DNA of 6,821 bases, from the NCBI GenBank assembly GCA_030671645.1, contig DAOVHV010000057.1, positions 1 to 6,821 of the forward strand. Direction: 5' to 3'. Of this stretch, positions 1 through 5,175 are shown piece by piece (the first letter of the stretch is position 1; the number at the start of each line of letters is the position of its first letter). The notes beneath the pieces were generated by a model. The model saw nothing but the letters and a program-made list of their open reading frames with translations. It was not told the origin of the DNA and did no database searches. Source of the stretch: a bacterium. Lineage in GTDB: Bacteria; Bipolaricaulota; Bipolaricaulia; UBA7950; UBA9294. Both the position numbers and the translations under genes were made by a program.

Positions 1-201
1 CTCCCCGAGGCCATTGTTGCTTGTACATTGAACAACGCTCTGGCCATGGAATTGTCGCACGAAGCCGGTAGTCTTGAGAATGGGAAACGCGCCGATTTGG
101 TCTTGCTTGATTTGGCCGACTATCGCGAAATCGAATCGACGCTTGGCTATCCCCCCTTATCGATGGTTATGGTCAACGGGGAAGTTGTTCATTCAGTATG
201 A
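1..201 (+). CDS. C-terminal end of an amidohydrolase, imidazolonepropionase-like (5' truncated)
   Basis: An open frame enters from the left edge and runs 66 codons to a TGA at 199-201. It shows the closing segment typical of the metal-dependent amidohydrolase superfamily: a helix with TLNNALAM, then GSLENGKRADLVLLDL, then a final beta strand ending VNGEVVH. The G-K-x-ADLV-x-LD block followed by a D-Y-R element is most like HutI, which opens the ring of imidazolone-5-propionate in histidine breakdown. The usual HutI sequence after that point is only loosely matched, so another amidohydrolase (for example an Atz/Trz-like deaminase) is possible. The metal-binding residues lie outside the window. 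Its stop overlaps the ispE start in an ATGA, so the two are probably cotranscribed and coupled. Confidence 0.6.
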   Translation, partial: LPEAIVACTLNNALAMELSHEAGSLENGKRADLVLLDLADYREIESTLGYPPLSMVMVNGEVVHSV

Positions 202-1034
202 AGACTCGTGTCTTGGCCTACGCCAAATTGAACCTGTGCCTGGAAGTCCACGGCTTGCGAAGCGACGGTTTCCACGAAATCCGCGCGCTTGTGCAAACCA
301 TTGATTTGGCAGATCGCATCGAGATTGCTCCGGGAAGGGATGTTCAGGTTTCATGCGGCACAAAGCTGAACGGTCCGAACATCGCTGAGCAAGCAGTACG
401 CGCGTTGTTGAGGCGGAAGAGGACTCGAGCCGGAGTGACTATCAGAATCGAGAAAGACATTCCACTGGGAGCCGGTCTCGGCGGCGGATCTTCTGACGCG
501 GCAGCAGTTCTAGCGGTTGTCAATCGGCTTATTCCGCCGGTGATTCCGCATTCCGATTTGTTGGAGATCGCTGGAACCATTGGTGCGGACGTTCCCCTGT
601 TCTTGCCCGGCGGTTGTGTGCGTGTCTCCGGCAGAGGTACTCCCGAAGAATTTCTACCGCCACGTTCCGAAGCATATGTTGTCCTCGTTCCGCCCGTTCA
701 CTGTTCCACCAGTGAGGTCTATCGCACGTGGCGTGCAGCGCCGCTGGCAACGGATCGTTGCCGAAAGGACGGTCCGGAGCTTGGGCGCAATGACCTTTTC
801 TCGGCCGCGGTGAGGTTGGTTCCGGAACTACAGGGTTTTCGAAATGCGGTGGCGGATCTGGGCGGTCTATTCTCGGGGATGACGGGCAGCGGGTCAGGGT
901 TTTATGCCACGTTTGCTGACGGAGTTCAAGCTGAGCAGGCGTGCGCCAATCTGAGGAGACAGGAGCCCGGCTGCCGTGTATATTGTTGCCAACCTACCGA
1001 CGTCGGGTTCGCAGAAGAAGGGGATGAGGCATGA
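198..1034 (+). CDS. ispE: 4-diphosphocytidyl-2-C-methyl-D-erythritol kinase
   Basis: A 278-residue GHMP-family kinase, close to the roughly 283 residues of E. coli IspE. It phosphorylates the 2-hydroxyl of CDP-methylerythritol using ATP, in the MEP route to IPP and DMAPP in the cytosol. Visible motifs are the N-terminal AKLNLCLEV with Lys10 and R-x-DGFHEI (residues 21-28), the glycine-rich ATP loop P-L-G-A-G-L-G-G-G-S-S at 89-99, the GADVPLFL block with the expected catalytic Asp131, and a C-terminal GHMP motif SGMTGSGSGF near 225-235. The ATG at 198 overlaps the upstream stop by 4 bases. A purine-rich GGGGAAG at about 178-184 is the only ribosome-site candidate, so coupling to the upstream gene is likely. 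Its own stop overlaps cmk in the same ATGA manner. Family assignment is secure; coupling is inferred. Confidence 0.95.
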   Translation: MKTRVLAYAKLNLCLEVHGLRSDGFHEIRALVQTIDLADRIEIAPGRDVQVSCGTKLNGPNIAEQAVRALLRRKRTRAGVTIRIEKDIPLGAGLGGGSSDAAAVLAVVNRLIPPVIPHSDLLEIAGTIGADVPLFLPGGCVRVSGRGTPEEFLPPRSEAYVVLVPPVHCSTSEVYRTWRAAPLATDRCRKDGPELGRNDLFSAAVRLVPELQGFRNAVADLGGLFSGMTGSGSGFYATFADGVQAEQACANLRRQEPGCRVYCCQPTDVGFAEEGDEA

Positions 1035-1669
1035 AGATTGCGATTGACGGCCCGGCTGCTTCGGGAAAGACGTCCTTGGGACAGGCACTGGCACGGCAAT
1101 TCAACCTGCGCTTTGTGGAAACGGGAAAGATGTATCGCGCTGTCGCCTTGGCCTTCGATCGCGGAATCAAACTCTCAGATATCGACATCCAGGTAACAAG
1201 AAATGGGCGTTTCTTGTTGAACGGACAGGACACGACCTCCGAGCTTCATACCCAAGAGATGGATCAGAAATCTTCCCAGGTGGCCACGCTGCCCGACGTT
1301 CGAGCGCGCATGGTCGAGTTACAGCGAAAGATTGCCGATCGACATGACGTTGTCATGGAAGGACGGGATATCGGCACGGTCGTGTTGCCTGACGCCGATG
1401 TTAAGATCTTTCTTAGTGCGACTGCGCACGAGAGGGCCCGTCGCAGAATCGAGCAACGTCGTTGTGGAGATCTCGAACAAGTGGAGCAGGAACTGATGGT
1501 GCGAGACAAGCGTGACTCCGAACGTGCCGTCGCCCCCTTGAAACCCGCCACGGACGCGACTATAATTGAAACGGACCAAAAGCCTCTTAAAGAGGTCATT
1601 TCCGAGGCATCTAACTTAGTAAGGGATCGGTTGGACGACGTTGTTTGGGCGGCTGAGAACCGGGATTGA
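1031..1669 (+). CDS. cmk: Cytidylate kinase (CMP/dCMP kinase)
   Basis: A 212-residue bacterial-type cytidylate kinase, slightly shorter than E. coli Cmk (227). It transfers phosphate from ATP to CMP or dCMP in cytosolic pyrimidine nucleotide salvage and mRNA-turnover recycling. Seen in order: the P-loop IAIDGPAASGKTS (3-15), the CMP-site element ETGKMYRA (30-37; many family members have D[ST]G here, so the Glu is a conservative difference), MEGRDIGTVV (109-118), and the lid/CMP contact block RDKRDSERAVAPL (from 158) followed by the A-x-DA element. The start ATG at 1031 overlaps ispE by 4 bases and has GAAGAAGGGG and GATGAGG just upstream. The 3' end overlaps plsC. The cmk-plsC-rpsA order is common in bacteria and supports the call. 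Confidence 0.96.
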   Translation: MKIAIDGPAASGKTSLGQALARQFNLRFVETGKMYRAVALAFDRGIKLSDIDIQVTRNGRFLLNGQDTTSELHTQEMDQKSSQVATLPDVRARMVELQRKIADRHDVVMEGRDIGTVVLPDADVKIFLSATAHERARRRIEQRRCGDLEQVEQELMVRDKRDSERAVAPLKPATDATIIETDQKPLKEVISEASNLVRDRLDDVVWAAENRD

Positions 1670-2276
1670 GAATGGGCTGTATGCTGTCATCGCGATACTG
1701 TTTTTTGTGGCACTCATGGTGTTTTTTCGCATCCGGATACGGGGCAGGCAAAACATCGACAAGAATGCCGAGTACATTGCAGTCGCGCGGCATCGTAGCT
1801 ATTGGGATATCCCCGTACTTGTTGTAACTCTTGGGGTATCCAACCGCGTTCACTTCATCGCGCGCAAAGGGCTGATGCATGGAAACCCGTTGCTTCTGCC
1901 TCTCATTCGAATATTCTCGACGATCATCGATCGAGATAATTTCGGCAAAAGCGATTTTCGGAGAATGTTGGCAGCCATGAAGCGAGAACGACTCATTGGA
2001 TTATTCCCGGAAGGCACGATGAAGGATCGGGTTGATGCGAAGGCGGGAGTTATCCACTTTGCCAAGTTGTCAGGCAAGCGGATTCTACCTATCAATATTT
2101 CCTGCGCGGGTCCGTATCCTCCGAAGTATCCCCTCCAATTTTCCCGCCTCACAGTGTCGATCGGGAAATCGTTCACTGTTTCCGAGTTGCACGACGACGA
2201 AATCGATGCGAATTCCCGGGCTGAGCAGTACCAGCAAATGAGTGAGCAATTGATGCTCCGAGTTGATAACGCATAA
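1641..2276 (+). CDS. plsC: 1-acyl-sn-glycerol-3-phosphate acyltransferase (TTG start)
   Basis: A 211-residue PlsC-family acyltransferase that adds the second acyl chain to lysophosphatidic acid, giving phosphatidic acid at the inner face of the membrane. A hydrophobic N-terminal segment (about residues 13-29) is followed by the HX4D catalytic motif H51-RSYW-D56, an R/N-P-L-L motif II region, the substrate-binding FPEGT at 122-126, and an ILPI block. The residue before the catalytic His is Arg, where Asn is most usual. The frame is closed by a TAA at 1620-1622, so the only reasonable start that keeps the membrane helix is TTG at 1641, overlapping cmk by 29 bases. No well-spaced Shine-Dalgarno precedes it (AAGGG at 1621-1625 is too far), so translation probably depends on cmk. 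An in-frame ATG at 1716 would delete the helix. The family is certain; the substrate (lysophosphatidate versus another acceptor) is inferred from context. Confidence 0.88.
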   Translation: MFGRLRTGIENGLYAVIAILFFVALMVFFRIRIRGRQNIDKNAEYIAVARHRSYWDIPVLVVTLGVSNRVHFIARKGLMHGNPLLLPLIRIFSTIIDRDNFGKSDFRRMLAAMKRERLIGLFPEGTMKDRVDAKAGVIHFAKLSGKRILPINISCAGPYPPKYPLQFSRLTVSIGKSFTVSELHDDEIDANSRAEQYQQMSEQLMLRVDNA

Positions 2277-2281
2277 GGAAT

Positions 2282-2290
2282 GGAGGAGGA
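2282..2290 (+). promoter_or_regulatory. Strong Shine-Dalgarno-like purine run not belonging to rpsA
   Basis: GGAGGAGGA is the best anti-16S match in the gap before rpsA, but it lies about 79 bases from the rpsA ATG. Its 6-base distance to the TTG at 2297 is right for initiation there. GAGGAGG at 2283-2289 could also pair with CTTCCTC at 2317-2323 (one G-T wobble), competing with the downstream hairpin. The match is seen directly; its role is inferred. Confidence 0.4.
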
Positions 2291-2296
2291 TAAGGT

Positions 2297-2365
2297 TTGC
2301 TATATATTCGAGAATGCTTCCTCAGAGATCTATCTCTGAGGAAGCGCGATGGTAGGTGCCAGTAG
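2297..2365 (+). CDS. Possible 22-codon leader ORF upstream of rpsA
   Basis: A TTG at 2297 opens a 22-codon frame ending in TAG at 2363-2365. It is preceded at good spacing by GGAGGAGGA. The predicted peptide begins (M)LYIRECFLRDL and is rich in Arg and Leu. I recognise no family. The frame is the same as rpsA, and its stop lies 3 bases before the rpsA ATG, so a terminating ribosome could reinitiate on rpsA. Translating it would open the hairpin at 2316-2345, which lies wholly inside it. The short length and TTG start mean it may be chance; conservation in relatives would decide. Confidence 0.3.
   Translation: MLYIRECFLRDLSLRKRDGRCQ
2298..2306 (+). promoter_or_regulatory. Candidate extended -10 promoter element for rpsA
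   Basis: TGCTATATA fits the extended -10 pattern TGnTATAnn. No good -35 lies 16-18 bases upstream (a TTGATA at 2263-2268 is much too far). If used, transcription would start near 2313, placing the 2316-2345 hairpin at the very 5' end of an rpsA message. A separate promoter for S1 would make sense given the change from overlapping genes to a 92-base gap. The call is weak. Confidence 0.3.
2316..2345 (+). repeat. Perfect 14-bp inverted repeat (hairpin) in the rpsA leader
   Basis: GCTTCCTCAGAGAT at 2316-2329 and ATCTCTGAGGAAGC at 2332-2345 are exact reverse complements around a 2-base centre. As RNA this would be a stem of 13 pairs with a TCTA loop. No T-run follows on either strand, so it does not look like a classical intrinsic terminator. 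It ends 23 bases before the rpsA ATG, next to a weak GGTAGGT ribosome-site candidate. A translational control element, an mRNA 5' stabiliser or a dimeric-protein operator are all possible. E. coli S1 is known to repress its own translation through a structured leader, which makes the first reading attractive here, but that is inference. Confidence 0.75.
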
Positions 2366-2368
2366 AGT

Positions 2369-4144
2369 ATGGAACAGCGAATTAAGATGGAAGACGCTTT
2401 CTCCGAAAGCGACGTCAAAATGTACAGTCGTGGAGACGTAATCTCCGGAACTGTCGTTCAAGTCAATGAGAGCGAGATTCTTGTCGATATCGGCTACAAA
2501 TCGGAGGGGATCCTTCCGGTGGCCGAGCTTTCTCCCTTTCGTACGGACGGAAAGGTCGAAGAAGGCGAAGAGATCGAGGTTCTCGTCACTTACATTGATG
2601 AGGAAAAGGGAACGGTTTTCGCCTCTGAGAAGCAAGCCGAATACGAGAAGCGAATCGATACGTTGGAAGAGGCGTACCGCAACGGAGAAGTGATCGAAGG
2701 CGAGATCACCGGTGAAGTGAAGAGTGCCGGCTATCACGTCAACCTCGATGGCATCCGTGCTTTCCTCCCAGGTTCCCACCTTGGAGACGATCTGCCGAGC
2801 TCCATTGACGAACTCCGTGACAAACGGATCCAGTTCAAGATCCTCGAGCTCTCGCGGCGAGATAAGAACCTGGTCGTTTCACACAAGGCCTACATCAAAG
2901 AGCAACAAAAAGAAAAGCGGATGGCTCTGTTCCAATCCTTGGAGAAGGACCAGGAGATTGAGGGAATAATCCGCAGTGTGGTCGATTTCGGACTATTCGT
3001 TGACATCGGAGGCTTTGAAGGACTGGTTCATCGATCCGAGATAGCATGGAAAGACCTTCCCGTCCCGCCGCCGGAGTACAAGGTCGGCGATAACGTGAAC
3101 GTCAAGGTGATCGATTTTGATACCGAGAAGGGAAAAGTCTCCCTCTCGATCAAGCGACTTCGCGCGAATCCTTGGGAAGGAATCACTGACCGTTTCACGC
3201 CAGGGACTCAGGTCACTGGAAGTATCGTCAGTGTGACCGACTTCGGTGCGTTCGTCGAATTGGAGCAGGACATCGAGGGATTGGTGCACGTTTCCGAACT
3301 ATCGTGGGGACACCCCGAGAATCCCAAAGACATCGTCTCCGAAGGAGATGAAGTTACGGTGGCCGTGCTGAGTGTTGATGAGGCGGCCCATCGAATTAGC
3401 TTGTCCCTGCGTCGGACGCAGAGCGATCCGTGGGAGGAAGTCGAGTCGAAGTATCCTCGAGGTCAAGTCGTCGCAGGTATCGTCACCAAGCTCACCGATT
3501 TCGGTGCCTTCGTCAAACTTGAAGACGGGATCGAGGGGCTGGTCCATGTTTCGGAGATCGACTGGGGGCATGTGAATCATCCTCGCGATATGCTGTCCGA
3601 AGGTGATGCAGTTGAGGTGAAGGTTCTCAGCGCGGATCCGTCAGAACGAAGAATCTCTCTTAGTCTCCGCGAACTGAAAGACAACCCATGGCAGAAATTC
3701 GTGGAACGCTTCGCAATCGACGAAGTCGTTGACGGCGTGATCACCGAAATCAAGGATTTTGGTGCCTTCATGAAGATCACCGACGAAGTGGACGGGTTAA
3801 TTCACGTCTCTGAGATCAGCGAAGAGCGAATCGCAACGCCGGCCGACGTACTAACCGTCGGAGACAAGATCCAAGCACGGATCATCGGGATTAATGAGGA
3901 CAAGCGGCAAGTTCGCTTGACCATGCGCAACCTGTTCGGGCCACCGGAGATTCCGGCGGCCGCATTCGAAGAGCGCGATCGTGAGCGCGCAAATTCCGGA
4001 CGTAGTAGTGGTGGCAAAGGCCGACGCAAAGATCGTGGTGGCCGCAAGGAGCGCGTAGATCGCAGATTCATCGATGATGCCGGTCACGAGTCTCTCAGCA
4101 TGCGAGACCTGCTTAACGAAGCGAGCGGCGACGAAGACGAATAA
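2369..4144 (+). CDS. rpsA: 30S ribosomal protein S1
   Basis: A 591-residue S1 protein with six S1 (OB-fold) RNA-binding domains at roughly residues 22-92, 105-175, 194-268, 279-355, 365-442 and 451-525. Domains 3-6 carry the classic DFG-x-F-V ... EGLVHxSE pattern and end in LS-x-x-R/K-x-L...NPW. The two N-terminal domains are divergent, as expected for the ribosome-anchoring part. S1 binds the 30S subunit and mRNA 5' regions and helps unfold structured messages. It is longer than E. coli S1 (557) because of a tail at about 526-591 rich in Arg, Lys and Gly, then acidic. The ATG at 2369 follows an in-frame TAG at 2363. Only a weak GGTAGGT lies upstream. A second in-frame ATG at 2387 has no better site. 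The 92-base leader with an inverted repeat suggests control separate from the upstream genes. Confidence 0.96.
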   Translation: MEQRIKMEDAFSESDVKMYSRGDVISGTVVQVNESEILVDIGYKSEGILPVAELSPFRTDGKVEEGEEIEVLVTYIDEEKGTVFASEKQAEYEKRIDTLEEAYRNGEVIEGEITGEVKSAGYHVNLDGIRAFLPGSHLGDDLPSSIDELRDKRIQFKILELSRRDKNLVVSHKAYIKEQQKEKRMALFQSLEKDQEIEGIIRSVVDFGLFVDIGGFEGLVHRSEIAWKDLPVPPPEYKVGDNVNVKVIDFDTEKGKVSLSIKRLRANPWEGITDRFTPGTQVTGSIVSVTDFGAFVELEQDIEGLVHVSELSWGHPENPKDIVSEGDEVTVAVLSVDEAAHRISLSLRRTQSDPWEEVESKYPRGQVVAGIVTKLTDFGAFVKLEDGIEGLVHVSEIDWGHVNHPRDMLSEGDAVEVKVLSADPSERRISLSLRELKDNPWQKFVERFAIDEVVDGVITEIKDFGAFMKITDEVDGLIHVSEISEERIATPADVLTVGDKIQARIIGINEDKRQVRLTMRNLFGPPEIPAAAFEERDRERANSGRSSGGKGRRKDRGGRKERVDRRFIDDAGHESLSMRDLLNEASGDEDE

Positions 4145-4162
4145 TCAAGAAGGAAACATGGC

Positions 4163-4170
4163 AAGGAGGG
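4163..4170 (+). promoter_or_regulatory. Ribosome binding site of the HU/IHF gene
   Basis: AAGGAGGG is a near-perfect Shine-Dalgarno 7 bases before the ATG at 4178 and fixes that start. It is the strongest site serving a clear gene on the plus strand, as expected for an abundant nucleoid protein. Confidence 0.85.
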
Positions 4171-4177
4171 TACACAG

Positions 4178-4489
4178 ATGAACAAGGGCGAATTCATCGA
4201 TCGGCTGGCAGACAAGACCAGCATGACGAAGAAGGAGGCGCGCCAACTTCTGGATTCGGTGCTCAATTTGATTCAGGAGACCTTGGTACAGGGTGACGAG
4301 GTCAAATTAGTCGGATTCGGGAAATTTGCGGTCCGCGCGCGCAAAGCGAGCAGCCGCATCAATCCTCAGACCAAGCTCCCGATCGAAGTTGCAGCGAAAG
4401 TCGTACCGCTCTTTCGACCTGGCAAAGAGTTGAAGCGTCAAGTTGAAAAGAAGCTCAAAGTCACGTCGAAAGGCGTTTCCAAGGTTTGA
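4178..4489 (+). CDS. HU/IHF-family DNA-binding protein
   Basis: A 103-residue nucleoid protein of the HU/IHF superfamily, which binds as a dimer and bends DNA. The N-terminal helices begin MNKGEFIDRLA with the K-x-EA-x-x-LD-x-V element. The saddle has VGFGKF at 45-50, and the DNA-inserting arm carries R60-I-N62-P63-Q-T, where the proline intercalates between base pairs in known structures. PLFRPGKELK follows at 77-86 and helps place it near the IHF/HU border. Most members have a glycine just before R/V-NP; here the arm reads SSRINP. A basic tail of about 12 residues extends past the usual end. HU versus IHF-alpha cannot be settled from sequence alone. It lies 33 bases after rpsA, probably on the same message. 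E. coli also has an IHF gene (ihfB) right after rpsA, so the neighbourhood is familiar. Confidence 0.93.
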   Translation: MNKGEFIDRLADKTSMTKKEARQLLDSVLNLIQETLVQGDEVKLVGFGKFAVRARKASSRINPQTKLPIEVAAKVVPLFRPGKELKRQVEKKLKVTSKGVSKV

Positions 4490-4517
4490 CTCGCTCTGTT
4501 CCATCTCTAAGAAGGAA

Positions 4518-4544
4518 GACTGGCCTCAAGTTTGGAGGCCGGTC
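4518..4544 (-). terminator. Hairpin between convergent gene trains, probable terminator
   Basis: GACTGGCCTC (4518-4527) pairs with GAGGCCGGTC (4535-4544) through 10 pairs, one a wobble, around a 7-base loop. It sits in the 74-base gap between the converging HU/IHF and gmk genes. Read on the minus strand it is followed by TTCCTTCTTAG, a modest T/C-rich tract. Read on the plus strand it is followed by GCTTCTTC, which is weaker. It may serve both directions. A second small hairpin, CTTCT-TCGG-AGAAG (4546-4559), lies beside it. Confidence 0.5.
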
Positions 4545-4563
4545 GCTTCTTCGGAGAAGGAAT

Positions 4564-5175
4564 CTAGGAAAGTCGAACTCTCTCAGCAACGATGATCGAC
4601 GCAAGTTCTCGAACAGCGGTCTCAAGATCATCATTGATGACAAGATAGTCAAAACACGGCAACGCCTTCATTTCCTGCTTCGCTACTCGTAGCCGCCGCT
4701 GAATCTTGCTCTTATCTTCAGTGTTGCGATTTCGAAGCCGTGCTTCGAGCTCCTTCATCGAAGATGGTGCAAGAAAAACATAAATAACCTTTGTTCCTCC
4801 CAGATCAATTTGTTGAAGTGTCTTGGCGCCTTCGACCTCGATGTTGAGAATGACGTCGAATCCTTGTGCGATGGAATCCTTGATCTGCGATCTAGACGTA
4901 CCGTAGTGATCGTCCAAATAGGTTACGTGCTCCAGAAAGTCGCCCGCTTCAATCCTACGAACGAATTCATCCTCCGAAACAAAGACGTAATCTTCGCCAT
5001 CGATCTCGGGCGGGCGTTTGGATCGGGAGGTATAAGAAACCGAATAGACCAATTGAGGGAGCTGGGCCATCACCAGATCGATGACGGAGTTCTTACCCGC
5101 TCCCGAAGGGCCCGTCACAACGAAGGCCAATCCACTTCCGATTCCCGTTCGCTTCTCGACCAGACTATTCGACAT
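4564..5175 (-). CDS. gmk: Guanylate kinase
   Basis: A 203-residue guanylate kinase that converts GMP (or dGMP) to GDP with ATP. Seen: P-loop GPSGAGKNS (22-30); GMP-binding region SYTSRSKRPPEIDGEDYVF (47-65) with Arg51, Arg54 and Tyr63; DHYGTSR (89-95); ILNIEVEGA (109-117); lid ELEARLRNRNTED (142-154); and C-terminal FDYLVINDDLE. The start is set at the ATG at 5173-5175, not the one 11 codons upstream. It gives the normal family length, and AAGGAG (5186-5191, minus strand) lies 10 bases before it; the upstream ATG has no good site. It overlaps yicC by 11 bases. Several normally conserved positions differ: Asn after the P-loop Lys (usually Ser or Gly), Pro56 for Gly, and Glu113/Glu115 for Asp/Gln. 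The fold is complete, so it is probably active. rpoZ, which often follows gmk, is absent. Confidence 0.94.
   Translation of the reverse strand: MSNSLVEKRTGIGSGLAFVVTGPSGAGKNSVIDLVMAQLPQLVYSVSYTSRSKRPPEIDGEDYVFVSEDEFVRRIEAGDFLEHVTYLDDHYGTSRSQIKDSIAQGFDVILNIEVEGAKTLQQIDLGGTKVIYVFLAPSSMKELEARLRNRNTEDKSKIQRRLRVAKQEMKALPCFDYLVINDDLETAVRELASIIVAERVRLS

Noticed and set aside
1620..1720. A frameshift or broken plsC because no ATG fits
   Set aside because: The TTG-started frame is intact and includes all expected motifs and the N-terminal helix.
2280..2339. A 19-codon ORF from the ATG at 2280 in the plsC-rpsA gap
   Set aside because: Its purine run AAGGA touches the ATG with no spacing. The peptide ends mid-hairpin at 2339 and has no relation to rpsA. 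The TTG ORF at 2297 is better supported.
2316..2345. The inverted repeat as an intrinsic terminator after plsC
   Set aside because: The stem is strong, but the bases after it (GCGATGG) contain no T-tract, and the rpsA start follows at once.
2330..2779. A 149-residue minus-strand ORF over the rpsA start
   Set aside because: It is the antisense of a strongly supported S1 gene, with no family features and no ribosome site.
3200..3700. Direct DNA repeats inside rpsA
   Set aside because: They are the homologous S1 domains 4 and 5, which normally resemble each other, not a recent duplication.
4158..4181. A 7-codon ORF (MARRVHR) overlapping the HU/IHF start in an ATGA
   Set aside because: It consists of the Shine-Dalgarno and start region of the next gene read in another frame. 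It is too short to support, although AGAAGGA precedes it.
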